NCBI RefSeq assembly: GCF_900289145.1
Contig: NZ_OKQO01000002.1
Span: 186,001-250,000 of the forward strand
Reading direction: 5' to 3'
Length of the DNA stretch: 64,000 nucleotides
Source of the DNA: Neobittarella massiliensis (ex Bilen et al. 2018)
GTDB taxonomy: Bacteria; Bacillota; Clostridia; Oscillospirales; Ruminococcaceae
The notes under the pieces: generated by a model
Told to the model about the DNA's origin: nothing
Databases searched by the model: none
The model's input: the letters and a program-made list of their open reading frames with translations, nothing else
Translations under genes and position numbers: made by a program
Shown: in pieces, positions 54,170-63,128 of the stretch
Position numbering within the stretch: the first letter of the stretch is position 1
Layout: every line of letters starts with the position of its first letter

Positions 54170-55140
54170 ACACGGTACTGCTTATCATCGATGGTATGAT
54201 GCCGGATGAGGCCAGATTGCTGCCCACTTTAGAGCGGGCGGATTACCGTTGGACCCACAGCCACACCCCAGCCGGTATGACGCCGGACAGCCTGTGCTGT
54301 ATTTTGACTATGTTGGGGGTAAAAGCAGCCCAGGTACCGACCGGCCGGGCCTGGCTGGAGGCGCTGGCCACTGGGGAGCCGGCGGCCAGAGGGGACCTGG
54401 TGCTGCGCTGTAACGGCATCGACCTGGCGGGGGGCAAGCTGGGGCCCAGCTGCTACCGGTCGCTGCCGCCGCTGGGGGATACCGGGCGCTGGATACCGCT
54501 GGGTGGCTATAAAAACCTGCTGGTACTGCCGGGATTGGGGCACCTGGAGCGCGGCATATGTACCTTCGCCCCCCATCAAAACCAGAACCGGCGTGTGGAT
54601 CTATTGCTGCCGACAGCGGGGGACCCGGCGCTGCAGCTCTTTTTGCGGCAGCTCGTTGCCCGGTATGGGCTGTGGCCCTGGGGACAGGCGGCCTATGCGC
54701 CGCTGCCCACCGCCGCGCAACTGGGTCTTGCGCCGGGGGCAGTGGTTTGCCGCACCGAGGTGGTGGCCGGACTGGGGCGCGCGCTGGAACTCAGCTGTTT
54801 GGTGCCGCCGGGCAGCACTGCCGAAGTGGATACCGACCTGAGCCAAAAGCTGCGCTGTGCGCTGCAGGCGGCCAGGCCCTATCCCTTTGTACTGATACAT
54901 AAAAACGGCGCCGACGAGGCGGCTCCCCGCCGCGACCGCCGGCAGAAGACAGCCTTTTTACAGCGCATCGAGCGGGAATTTCTGGCTCCGCTGGCCGGCG
55001 CGCTGCCGCCGCAGAGCGCGCTGATCGTTACGGCGGATCACGGGACCGACTGCCGCACCGGCAAGCACTGGGCCGGTGCGGTGCCGACATTTGTTTTTGA
55101 CCCCACAGAGGAGGTGGCAAAATGGCACGAGCAATTATGA
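54166..55140 (+). CDS. ApgM-like metallophosphatase/phosphomutase of unknown role in the cobalamin operon
   Basis: 324 residues of the alkaline phosphatase superfamily, most like cofactor-independent (archaeal ApgM-type) phosphoglycerate mutases. The metal/nucleophile region is [10 protein letters not shown] and [15 protein letters not shown]; the C-terminal region has [15 protein letters not shown] and [20 protein letters not shown], giving the expected Asp/His ligands. It is shorter than true ApgM (about 400). GTG overlaps the cobD stop and the gene overlaps cbiP by 19 bp. It may act on a phosphorylated intermediate such as threonine-phosphate or ribazole-phosphate; no such role is established to my knowledge. 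Confidence 0.75.
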   Translation: MNTVLLIIDGMMPDEARLLPTLERADYRWTHSHTPAGMTPDSLCCILTMLGVKAAQVPTGRAWLEALATGEPAARGDLVLRCNGIDLAGGKLGPSCYRSLPPLGDTGRWIPLGGYKNLLVLPGLGHLERGICTFAPHQNQNRRVDLLLPTAGDPALQLFLRQLVARYGLWPWGQAAYAPLPTAAQLGLAPGAVVCRTEVVAGLGRALELSCLVPPGSTAEVDTDLSQKLRCALQAARPYPFVLIHKNGADEAAPRRDRRQKTAFLQRIEREFLAPLAGALPPQSALIVTADHGTDCRTGKHWAGAVPTFVFDPTEEVAKWHEQL

Positions 55141-56615
55141 TACAGGGGACCACCTCGAATGCCGGCAAGAGCCTGGTGGCGGCGGGGCTGTGCCGCATTT
55201 TTAGGCAGGACGGCTACCGGGTGGCGCCGTTTAAGTCGCAGAACATGGCCCTCAACTCGTTTATTACAGCCGACGGGCTGGAGATGGGGCGCGCGCAGGT
55301 GATGCAGGCGGAGGCCGCCGGCATAGAGCCCGATGTGCGCATGAATCCCATTTTACTCAAACCCACCAGCGACCAGGGCTCGCAGGTGATCGTGGGCGGT
55401 GAGGTGTGGGGCAACATGAGCGCCCGGGAGTACTTTGCCCGCAAGGCGGCGCTGGTGCCGGATATAGAGCGCGCCTACCGGTCGCTGGCGGCAGAAAATG
55501 ACATCATCGTCATCGAGGGGGCCGGCAGCCCGGCAGAGATCAACCTGAAGCAGCAGGATATCGTCAACATGGGCATGGCCAAGTTGGCGCGCGCGCCGGT
55601 GCTTCTGGTGGGGGACATTGACCGGGGCGGTGTGTTTGCGGCGCTGGTGGGCACGATGATGCTGCTGGACCCCGACGAGAGGGCGCTGGTGAAAGCCACC
55701 ATCATCAATAAATTTCGCGGTGACGTGACTATTTTGCAGCCGGGGCTGGATACTTTAGAGCGGTTGACCGGCGTGCCGGTAGCCGGGGTGGTGCCCTATA
55801 TGCCGCTGCAGTTAGACGACGAGGACAGCCTGAGTGATCGCTTTACCGCCGCTGTGCGCCCGGCGCTGGTGGACATTGCCGTGCTGCGGCTACCGCGCAT
55901 CTCGAACTTTACCGACTTTAACGCGCTGGAGTATATAGATGGCGTGTCGCTGCGGTACGTGGGCAGCGTGCGGGAATTGGCAGAACCGGATCTGATCGTC
56001 TTGCCGGGAACCAAAAATACCATGGATGACCTGCGGTGGCTGCGGCAGTCGGGGCTAGAGGCGGCGGTGTGCAAACACGCGGCCCGTGGAAAACCGGTGC
56101 TGGGTGTGTGCGGCGGCTACCAGATGTTGGGGAGTGGCCTGTGCGACCCCGATGGTGTGGAGCACGGCGGCGAGATGGCCGGGATGGGACTCTTGGATGG
56201 AGAGACGGTATTTGCCCCGCAAAAGCACCGCACCCAGGTGCAGGGCAGGCTGCCGGCCGTGGGGGGCATCTTTACCGGTCTTTCGGGGCTTGCGTACAGC
56301 GGGTACGAGATCCACATGGGCCGCACCAGCGGCGACTGCCCCCTGGTGCACAAAGGCAATGTGTACGGCACCTACCTGCACGGCTTTTTTGACAGCCCGG
56401 GTATTGCCGGTACAGTGGTATCGGCGCTGCTGCGGCAAAAAGGGCTCGACGACAGCGATGTGCAGGCCTTCGATATGCAGGCCTTTAAGGAGCGGCAGTA
56501 CGATCTGCTGGCCGACGGGCTGCGGCAGGCCCTGGATATGCGTGCTATTTACGAGATCGTAGAGCGGGGGCTGCCGCCCGCACAGGAGACAGAGAAAGCC
56601 GGTGCACTATTTTGA
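55122..56615 (+). CDS. cbiP: Adenosylcobyric acid synthase CbiP
   Basis: 497 residues. The N-terminal ATP site [20 protein letters not shown] is followed by [37 protein letters not shown] and a glutaminase domain with the nucleophile Cys in [12 protein letters not shown]. It amidates the b, d, e and g side chains. ATG 55122 overlaps the preceding gene. Confidence 0.95.
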   Translation: MARAIMIQGTTSNAGKSLVAAGLCRIFRQDGYRVAPFKSQNMALNSFITADGLEMGRAQVMQAEAAGIEPDVRMNPILLKPTSDQGSQVIVGGEVWGNMSAREYFARKAALVPDIERAYRSLAAENDIIVIEGAGSPAEINLKQQDIVNMGMAKLARAPVLLVGDIDRGGVFAALVGTMMLLDPDERALVKATIINKFRGDVTILQPGLDTLERLTGVPVAGVVPYMPLQLDDEDSLSDRFTAAVRPALVDIAVLRLPRISNFTDFNALEYIDGVSLRYVGSVRELAEPDLIVLPGTKNTMDDLRWLRQSGLEAAVCKHAARGKPVLGVCGGYQMLGSGLCDPDGVEHGGEMAGMGLLDGETVFAPQKHRTQVQGRLPAVGGIFTGLSGLAYSGYEIHMGRTSGDCPLVHKGNVYGTYLHGFFDSPGIAGTVVSALLRQKGLDDSDVQAFDMQAFKERQYDLLADGLRQALDMRAIYEIVERGLPPAQETEKAGALF

Positions 56616-57244
56616 AGATAGAGAATATAAGGCCAGCGGATATCGAGAGCCGCAGTTTTGAGATCATCACCCAGGAGCTGGGACCAAGGCAGCTAGATCC
56701 CCGGCAGGCGCCGATCATCAAGCGCTGCATCCACACCTCGGCCGACTTCGACTACGCTGATAATCTATATTTTTCTGATGGGGCGGTAGAGCGGATGCTC
56801 GCGGCTCTGCGCGCCGGGGCGCACATCGTCACCGATACCCAGATGGCCAGAGCGGGCATCAATAAGACGGTACTGGCCCGTTTTGGCGGGCAGGTACACT
56901 GTTTTATGTCTGACTCTGATGTGGCCGCTGAGGCCCGTCAGCGGCAGGTTACGCGGGCGGTGGTTTCGATGGAGCGCGCTGCGGCGCTTTCGGGGCCGCT
57001 GCTGTTTGCCATCGGCAATGCGCCCACAGCGCTTTTACATTTGGTGGAGCTGGCTGGCCGGGGGCGCGTGCAGCCGGCCGGTATTATTGGTGTACCGGTG
57101 GGCTTTGTCAACGTGATCGAATCGAAAGAGTGGCTGATCGAGAGCGGGCTGTGCTGTATCGCAGCCCGGGGGCGTAAGGGGGGCAGCAATATTGCCGCCT
57201 GCATCTGCAATGCGCTGCTGTATATGGCCGACGGCCGGCAGTGA
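56612..57244 (+). CDS. cbiC: Cobalt-precorrin-8 methylmutase CbiC
   Basis: 210 residues. The catalytic His (about residue 41) lies in [29 protein letters not shown] and [19 protein letters not shown] are typical. It moves the methyl group from C11 to C12, giving cobyrinate. Start is TTG 56612, overlapping the cbiP stop. It is the last gene of the operon. Confidence 0.94.
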   Translation: MKIENIRPADIESRSFEIITQELGPRQLDPRQAPIIKRCIHTSADFDYADNLYFSDGAVERMLAALRAGAHIVTDTQMARAGINKTVLARFGGQVHCFMSDSDVAAEARQRQVTRAVVSMERAAALSGPLLFAIGNAPTALLHLVELAGRGRVQPAGIIGVPVGFVNVIESKEWLIESGLCCIAARGRKGGSNIAACICNALLYMADGRQ

Positions 57245-57266
57245 TTGGCCTGCACGGGGGCGCTTA

Positions 57267-57295
57267 TTGACTTTTTATCCGGTTTTCAATATAAT
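57267..57295 (+). promoter_or_regulatory. Promoter of secDF
   Basis: TTGACT (57267-57272), 17-bp spacer, TATAAT (57290-57295). Confidence 0.75.
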
Positions 57296-57310
57296 AAACG
57301 TTGTGTATAC

Positions 57311-57368
57311 GGTAATTTGCACGACCGTCTGCCGCTTTTCGGTAGGCGGTCGTGACAGGTATATTACC
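57311..57368 (+). other. Structured secDF leader
   Basis: A 15-bp hairpin (57320-57334 with 57340-57354, two wobbles) is enclosed by GGTAAT (57311-57316) / ATTACC (57363-57368). It lacks a U run and lies between promoter and ribosome binding site, so it is part of the mRNA leader rather than a terminator. Confidence 0.55.
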
Positions 57369-57393
57369 AAATTTGGCATGGGAGGAAACCCAA

Positions 57394-58794
57394 GTGAAAA
57401 AGAGAGGAAAAGCTACGTTCTTCGTCGTTGCGGCTCTCATCGCGTTCTTGGCCTACACTGCACTGTTTGGCATCACCAGCCAGTACGGCGACGTCAAGAC
57501 CCCGATACTCAAGGGTGTGGACACCATCCGCTGGGGTATTGATATCCGCGGCGGTGTGGACGTGACCTTTACCCCGCCCGAGGGCACCAAGGCGACCAAA
57601 GACGAGCTGGCCGCGGCGGAATCGATCATCCAGCAGCGGCTCATCGCCCAGAACATCACCGACAACGAGGTCTACACCGACTACCAGAATCAGCGCATCA
57701 TCGTGCGTTTTCCCTGGAAAGACGACGAGACCGATTTTAACCCCGAGGCGGCCATCAAGGAGTTGGGCGAGACGGCCGAGCTCACTTTCCGTGAGGGGGA
57801 CAACCGCGATTCGAGCGGCAATCCCACCGGGGTGACGGCGGAGAATATCATCCTCACCGGCTCGGACGTGAAGAGCGCCAAGGCCGGCCAGAACCCCAAC
57901 AATCAGGAGATCGTGGTACAGCTGGAGCTCAATGACAGCGGCAAGGAGAAGTTTGCCGCTGCCACGAAAAAACTGGCCGGTGTGGGGCAGATCTCGATCT
58001 GGCTCGATAACACCCGCATCAGCGCGCCGGCGGTAAACGAGGAGATCCCCAACGGGGTGGCCACCATCTCGGGCAACTTTACAGCCGAGACCGCCAAGGA
58101 CTTAGCCGACAAGATCAATGCCGGCGCGCTGCCTTTTGCTCTTACTGCCGACAACTATAACTCCATCAACCCGACCCTGGGCATGGGCGCCAAAGACGCG
58201 ATGCTACTGGCCTGCGGTATCGCCTTTGTGGCGGTGTGCATCTTTATGATCGCTGTATATCGGCTGCCGGGCGTGGTGGCCTGCATCGCTCTGGTGGGGC
58301 AGGTGGCGGGCGCCTTTGCCGCCGTATCGGGCTATTTTGGACCGTTCCCCAGCTTTACGCTGACTCTGCCGGGCATTGCCGGTATCATTTTGGCGGTGGG
58401 CATGGGCGTAGACACCAACATCGTCACCTCCGAGCGCATCAAAGAGGAGATACGCGCAGGCAAATCGGTGGGGGCGGCTGTCACGTCAGGTTTTAAAAAC
58501 AGTTTTTCGGCTATTTTTGACAGCAACATCACCATGGTCATCGTGGCGGTGATCTTGATGGGTGCCTTTGGCCCGCCATCGAGCCTGTTTGCCAAATTGC
58601 TAAACCCCATCTTCCAGTTCTTCCCCTCAGCTATCACCGGCGCCATCTACTCGTTTGGCTACACGCTGCTGGTGGGTGTGGTTATGAACTTCATCATGGG
58701 CGTGACCGCCTCGCGGCTGATGGTCCGCTCGCTCTCCAAGTTTAGGTGTTTTGATAAAAAATGGCTGTTTGGAGGTAAAAAAGATGAAGCGTAA
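57394..58794 (+). CDS. secD: Protein translocase subunit SecD
   Basis: 466 residues. An N-terminal membrane segment (residues 7-25) is followed by the large periplasm-equivalent P1 domain with GIDIRGGVDVTFTP and, after the head region, five more membrane segments. LGMGAKDAMLLACGIAFVAV opens TM2 and AVGMGVDTNIVTSERIKEEI is the conserved TM4 region. With SecF it uses proton or ion flow to help complete protein export. GTG 57394 has GGAGGAAA upstream; codons further upstream fall in the leader hairpin. Confidence 0.93.
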   Translation: MKKRGKATFFVVAALIAFLAYTALFGITSQYGDVKTPILKGVDTIRWGIDIRGGVDVTFTPPEGTKATKDELAAAESIIQQRLIAQNITDNEVYTDYQNQRIIVRFPWKDDETDFNPEAAIKELGETAELTFREGDNRDSSGNPTGVTAENIILTGSDVKSAKAGQNPNNQEIVVQLELNDSGKEKFAAATKKLAGVGQISIWLDNTRISAPAVNEEIPNGVATISGNFTAETAKDLADKINAGALPFALTADNYNSINPTLGMGAKDAMLLACGIAFVAVCIFMIAVYRLPGVVACIALVGQVAGAFAAVSGYFGPFPSFTLTLPGIAGIILAVGMGVDTNIVTSERIKEEIRAGKSVGAAVTSGFKNSFSAIFDSNITMVIVAVILMGAFGPPSSLFAKLLNPIFQFFPSAITGAIYSFGYTLLVGVVMNFIMGVTASRLMVRSLSKFRCFDKKWLFGGKKDEA

Positions 58795-59740
58795 TCTCGA
58801 TATCGTGGGAAAGAAGAAGATATTCTTTGCCATCTCATCCCTCATCGTCGTCTTTACGGTGGTCTTTGCCCTAATCTTTGGAGTGAAGATGGACATCCAG
58901 TTTACCGGTGGCTCTATCATCACCTATTCGTTTGACGGCGAGCTGGACGAGAGCGCCTTTGCCAAAGAGCTCTCGGCGGCGCTGGACGCACAGCTGAAGA
59001 CCCAGCTGTCGGAAAATACCGTCACCAAGAAAGACAACATCATCGCCACCTTGGGGGCTAAAAAGAATGTGAAGGCCGACAAGGTAGAGGCGGCGCTGCA
59101 GACACTGCAGGAGAAGTTTCCCGACAACAACATCCAGCAGGAGTCCATCAACTCGGTGAGCGCCTCAATGGGCAGTGAGTTCTTTATCAAGTGTATCGCC
59201 GCGGTGGCGGTGGGCGCTATTTTGATGATCCTCTACATCGCTTTCCGCTTTCGCAAGATCGGCGGCTGGTCGGCTGGTGTTATGTCGGTCGTGGCGCTGA
59301 TGCACGATGTGTTCGTGATCTTTGCGGTGTTCGTGCTGTGCCGCATACCGCTCAACGACAGCTTTATCGCCGTGGTGCTGACTATTTTGGGCTACTCCAT
59401 CAATGCGACTATCGTGATCTATGACCGCATCCGCGAGAACAGTCGCATACACAGATCGATGTCTGTTGCCGAGCGGGTGAACCTGAGCATCAACCAGACC
59501 ATGACCCGTACAGTAAACACCACCATCACTACAGTGACCGCAATGGTCATTGTGTGCATCATCGCGCTGATCTACGGTGTGGACTCGATCTTTACCTTTG
59601 CTTTCCCCATGATCATCGGTATGATCTCGGGCCTGTACTCGAGCGTGTGCATCAGCGGCCCGCTGTGGGTAACCTGGCAGGAGCACAAAGCCAAGAAAAA
59701 AGCAGCGGAAAAGCTGGCTCCCAAAGCCAAAAAGAAATAG
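58784..59740 (+). CDS. secF: Protein translocase subunit SecF
   Basis: 318 residues, six membrane segments. [17 protein letters not shown] after TM1 and [20 protein letters not shown] in TM4 are family signatures. Start is ATG 58784 with GGAGG eight bases upstream, overlapping secD by 11 bp; the frame is open 33 bp earlier inside secD. It forms a complex with SecD. Confidence 0.94.
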   Translation: MKRNLDIVGKKKIFFAISSLIVVFTVVFALIFGVKMDIQFTGGSIITYSFDGELDESAFAKELSAALDAQLKTQLSENTVTKKDNIIATLGAKKNVKADKVEAALQTLQEKFPDNNIQQESINSVSASMGSEFFIKCIAAVAVGAILMILYIAFRFRKIGGWSAGVMSVVALMHDVFVIFAVFVLCRIPLNDSFIAVVLTILGYSINATIVIYDRIRENSRIHRSMSVAERVNLSINQTMTRTVNTTITTVTAMVIVCIIALIYGVDSIFTFAFPMIIGMISGLYSSVCISGPLWVTWQEHKAKKKAAEKLAPKAKKK

Positions 59741-59746
59741 CTATAT

Positions 59747-59784
59747 AAAAGAGAAGTGCCGTCTACGTACAGCACTTCTCTTTT
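59747..59784 (+). terminator. Terminator after secF
   Basis: AAAAGAGAAGTGC (59747-59759) / GCACTTCTCTTTT (59772-59784): a 13-bp perfect stem with A and T runs. Confidence 0.9.
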
Positions 59785-59788
59785 ATTG

Positions 59789-59818
59789 TTTACGTGGGGA
59801 CACGCCGCGTGTTATAAT
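59789..59818 (+). promoter_or_regulatory. Promoter of nrdR
   Basis: TTTACG (59789-59794), 18-bp spacer, perfect TATAAT (59813-59818). Confidence 0.55.
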
Positions 59819-59891
59819 AGTTGCATATGATTTTCTTATTAAAAACTGGACAACTGGCCTGCCGGCTGCCCGGAAAGGATGCTTACCCGCC

Positions 59892-60353
59892 ATGAAATGC
59901 CCGTATTGCGCCCACCCCGAGAGCAAGGTGATCGACTCGCGCCCCACCGACGACGGCGAGAAGATACGCCGACGCCGGGAGTGCCTAAGCTGCCACAACC
60001 GTTTTACTACCTACGAGGTGGTGGAGAGTCTGCCGCTGATGGTGATCAAAAAGGACAAGTCGCGAGAGCTTTTCAGCCGCGCCAAGCTGCTCGACGGGCT
60101 GGTCCATGCCTGTGAAAAGCGGCCCATTGCGCTGGTCCAGCTGGAAAATCTGGTGGCTGAGATCGAGAACAGCTTTTTAAATTCGATGAAGAGGGAAGTG
60201 ACCTCTACCGAGATCGGCGAATGTGTGATGCAAAAACTCAAGGACATCGATGAAGTGGCCTATGTGCGCTTTGCCTCGGTCTATCGGCAGTTTCGCGATA
60301 TCGATACCTTTATGGCCGAGCTGCAGGCACTGCGGGAGAAGAGCCAGAAGTAG
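59892..60353 (+). CDS. nrdR: Transcriptional repressor NrdR
   Basis: 153 residues, standard length. The N-terminal zinc ribbon ([32 protein letters not shown]) binds DNA; the ATP-cone domain begins at [15 protein letters not shown] and senses ATP/dATP. It represses ribonucleotide reductase genes, none of which is in this window. It stands alone between two terminators. Confidence 0.96.
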   Translation: MKCPYCAHPESKVIDSRPTDDGEKIRRRRECLSCHNRFTTYEVVESLPLMVIKKDKSRELFSRAKLLDGLVHACEKRPIALVQLENLVAEIENSFLNSMKREVTSTEIGECVMQKLKDIDEVAYVRFASVYRQFRDIDTFMAELQALREKSQK

Positions 60354-60374
60354 TTTTACGGATCAAAAAAGAGC

Positions 60375-60424
60375 AAAAGAGAGCGAAACTACCGGTGAGC
60401 CAGCCGGTAGTTTCGCTCTCTTTT
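60375..60424. terminator. Very strong bidirectional terminator
   Basis: A 21-bp perfect stem (60375-60395 with 60404-60424) and an 8-nt loop, with A and T runs at the ends. It sits between nrdR and the convergent DUF4363 gene. Confidence 0.92.
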
Positions 60425-60435
60425 TTAGTTGGCGA

Positions 60436-60813
60436 TCAGGTAAATATCTCGAGAGACATGTTGTCGCCTTTTAAGATGTGATCGAGACTGGATTTAAGGG
60501 AGTACGTCTCGCCCAGATAGAGGGCATAGTCTCCCTTTTCGAGATAGCCTTGCATTTTGTAGATGGAGGTAGCCAGCTCCTCGGCGTATTTGCGGTTGAT
60601 GAACAGGCTGATGGTGGGCTTGCACTCCTCCCAGGTCTTGAGGAGTTTTTCGTTTTGCCGGTACAGCGATTCGTCCTCGGACTGGGCCAGCAGCACCACG
60701 TCATCGAGCTCCTCGCTGAGCTTTTCGTACTTTTGGGTGAGAATTGTGGTGGAGGTAACTGCGATGGCCACACAACCCAAGAAGATGAGCAGCGAGATCA
60801 GTATGCGCTTCAT
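60436..60813 (-). CDS. DUF4363 family membrane-anchored protein
   Basis: 125 residues: one N-terminal membrane helix (ILISLLIFLGCVAIAVTS) and a helical extracytoplasmic part with conserved LLKTWEECKP and INRKYAEEL-like segments. In Clostridia this family is regularly found beside DUF421 genes, as here (12-bp gap). The function is unknown; the pairing suggests a membrane complex. Confidence 0.8.
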   Translation of the reverse strand: MKRILISLLIFLGCVAIAVTSTTILTQKYEKLSEELDDVVLLAQSEDESLYRQNEKLLKTWEECKPTISLFINRKYAEELATSIYKMQGYLEKGDYALYLGETYSLKSSLDHILKGDNMSLEIFT

Positions 60814-60825
60814 TGGTGCACCTCC

Positions 60826-61503
60826 TTACTGTACCTGCTCTTTTTTGACCAGTTTGATATTGCGGTGGTCGTCGCAGGTCAAGAGAAAAATGTCTTCGAC
60901 CCGGCAGTTGCTGGCACCGGCTTTTTCGAGGATAAAGTCGGAGGAGACCCCGATCTCCTGCATGTTGTGGTAGAGCATTTTTCCATCGCTCACCAGCACG
61001 ATGTCCGGGGAGTCGTCGCTGCCCTGAAGCTGCATGTCTTTGTTGTTGACGGGGGTGACACAGTAGCGGGGCAGTACGCTCATTTGCCCGTTGGTCTCGA
61101 CAATGGCGTAATAGACGTCTTCCAGTTTAAAGATGTCTTTGAGGCGCAGCTCTTCCATCAGGTCTTCTACTGTCATGCGCAGTGTTTTGAGCTCTTGCTG
61201 GACGATCTTTCCCTCACGGATGACCACCACTGGCGACCCGGTCACCAATTTGCGAAAGCCGCGGCTCTTGAGGGAGAAAAAGGAGAGGAACACTTCGAAA
61301 CAGATAATGAGCAGGATAGGCAGGATGCCGGCCAGGAGCGGGATATCGGTGTTCTCGATGGGCAGAGACACGATATTGGAAATGAGCAGTGTCGTCACCA
61401 GTTCGGACGGCTGCAGCTCACTGATCTGCCGTTTGCCCATCAGCCGCAGAGCTACCACGATCACCAGATAAAGTATGGTCGTGCGTATGATCAATACTAA
61501 CAT
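60826..61503 (-). CDS. DUF421 (YetF/YcaP family) membrane protein
   Basis: 225 residues. Three N-terminal membrane segments (LYLVIVVALRLMGKRQISEL, LLISNIVSLPIENTDIPLL, ILPILLIICFEVFLSFF) precede the cytoplasmic DUF421 domain (SPVVVIREGKIVQQELKTLRMTVEDL split across its start). YetF-type proteins are linked to spore or envelope functions in Bacillus but have no defined activity. It is operonic with DUF4363 and divergent from the germination genes. Confidence 0.87.
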   Translation of the reverse strand: MLVLIIRTTILYLVIVVALRLMGKRQISELQPSELVTTLLISNIVSLPIENTDIPLLAGILPILLIICFEVFLSFFSLKSRGFRKLVTGSPVVVIREGKIVQQELKTLRMTVEDLMEELRLKDIFKLEDVYYAIVETNGQMSVLPRYCVTPVNNKDMQLQGSDDSPDIVLVSDGKMLYHNMQEIGVSSDFILEKAGASNCRVEDIFLLTCDDHRNIKLVKKEQVQ

Positions 61504-61634
61504 AACATCACCTGCAGCTAGTATCGGCTGCCGCCGAATAGATTATGCACCTGATATTTGGCGGTGGGCGGGCGCGGCTGCCTCTGTATGAGCCGCGTGC
61601 TTTTCGTCTACACTACCAGGCGAGGTGATATAGG

Positions 61635-63122
61635 ATGGATCGACTGTCGACAGACATAACGAAAAACATCGTATCGATGCGCGCTGCTATGCAGAACTCT
61701 TCTGATTTTATCAATAAGCCGCTGCAGTTGGGCGGTTTTCGCTGTGAGCTGCTCATCTGTGAGGGGATGGTGAGCATCAGTACGCTGGCCGAGCTGATCA
61801 TAGAGCCGTTGCGGGAGTACCGGGATCAGGTATACCCCAGTGCCCAACAGCTATATGTGGAGCTGACGACGGCCGATTATCTGGCCGCCGACCAGAAGAT
61901 CGTACTGACCACCGACGAGGTGATGCAGTTTATGATGTCTGGCTTTGCTGTATTGCTCATCGATGGCTGTGACAAAGGTATTGCCATGGGGGTGCAGGGG
62001 TTTAACTTTCGCTCGGTGTCGGAGCCGTCGGGGGAGCAGAACATGCGCGGCTCTCGCGAGGGTTTTGTGGAGGCGGCGCGCATCAACTTGACGCTAGTGC
62101 GCCGCCGCATGAAGAGCCCCACCTTAAAATTTGAGTACCTCTCTCTGGGCACCAAATCAAAGACCGATGTGTTTTTGGTTTACCTGACCGACAAGGCCAG
62201 CCCGGCGGTACTGAAAAAGCTGCGGCGGCGCCTGGCCTCGGTAAAGCTGGAGGCGATCCTGGACAGCGGCTATATCACCCCATTTTTAGACCGGCACTCG
62301 GTGTCGCTGTTTTCGGGGGTGGGCAGCACTGAGCGGCCGGATACGCTGTGCGGCAAGATCATGGAGGGCCGGGTGGGCATCATTGTTGACGGCACCCCGT
62401 TTGCGCTGGTGGCGCCATACCTGTTTTCGGAAAATTTTCAGTCGATGGACGACTACACCCAGCGGCCCTACTATGCCTCGTTTATCCGCTGTTTAAAATT
62501 CTTTGCCTTTCTCATCAGTTTTTTGCTGCCGGGCAGCTATGTGGCGGTGGTGACCCATCACCCGGAACTGATCCATCGGGAGCTTTTGCAAAACATTATC
62601 GAGGCACAGAAAAACACGCCGTTCCCGCTGATGGTGGAGGCGCTCATCATCCATGTGGTATTTGAGATCATGCGGGAAGCTGGGCTGCGGCTGCCTAAGG
62701 CTATAGGCCACGCGGTGAGCATCGTGGGGGCTATCGTCATCGGCGATGCAGCGGTATCGACCGGGCTGGTAGGTACGCCGATGGTGCTGATCGTGGCGCT
62801 GACAGCGGTGAGCTCTTTTGTGGTGCCCAACTTGTACGAGCCGGTCATCATTTTAAAATTCGCCTTTATTTTACTGGGCGGATTGCTGGGCATTTACGGC
62901 ATCTCGCTGGGGCTGGTGGTGCTGCTGTTAAATCTGTGTTCCATCAATACCTTCGGTATCCCCTACACCAGCCCCATCTCGCCGTTTGGGCACTCGGTAT
63001 TTCGGGATGTATTTTTTCGCATTGGGTGGCGGCAACTGCAAAACAGCCGTTCGAAAGTACAAAATATGCCCGGCTCGTCTATCCGCACAGCGCCCAAAGA
63101 TGGACGCGAGCAGGGGAGGTGA
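61635..63122 (+). CDS. Spore germination receptor A subunit (GerA/GerKA family)
   Basis: 495 residues. The N-terminal cytoplasmic domain is followed by four to five membrane segments (FLISFLLPGSYVAVVTHHPE, VSIVGAIVIGDAAVSTGLVG, ALTAVSSFVVPNLY, FAFILLGGLLGIYGISLGLV). Family motifs are ILDSGYITPFLD, VGSTERPDTLCGKIMEGRVG and TPFALVAPYLFSENFQS. GerA-type proteins sense nutrients in the spore inner membrane together with GerB and GerC subunits. A GerB-type permease follows after 6 bp. Confidence 0.93.
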   Translation: MDRLSTDITKNIVSMRAAMQNSSDFINKPLQLGGFRCELLICEGMVSISTLAELIIEPLREYRDQVYPSAQQLYVELTTADYLAADQKIVLTTDEVMQFMMSGFAVLLIDGCDKGIAMGVQGFNFRSVSEPSGEQNMRGSREGFVEAARINLTLVRRRMKSPTLKFEYLSLGTKSKTDVFLVYLTDKASPAVLKKLRRRLASVKLEAILDSGYITPFLDRHSVSLFSGVGSTERPDTLCGKIMEGRVGIIVDGTPFALVAPYLFSENFQSMDDYTQRPYYASFIRCLKFFAFLISFLLPGSYVAVVTHHPELIHRELLQNIIEAQKNTPFPLMVEALIIHVVFEIMREAGLRLPKAIGHAVSIVGAIVIGDAAVSTGLVGTPMVLIVALTAVSSFVVPNLYEPVIILKFAFILLGGLLGIYGISLGLVVLLLNLCSINTFGIPYTSPISPFGHSVFRDVFFRIGWRQLQNSRSKVQNMPGSSIRTAPKDGREQGR

Positions 63123-63128
63123 GCAGCT

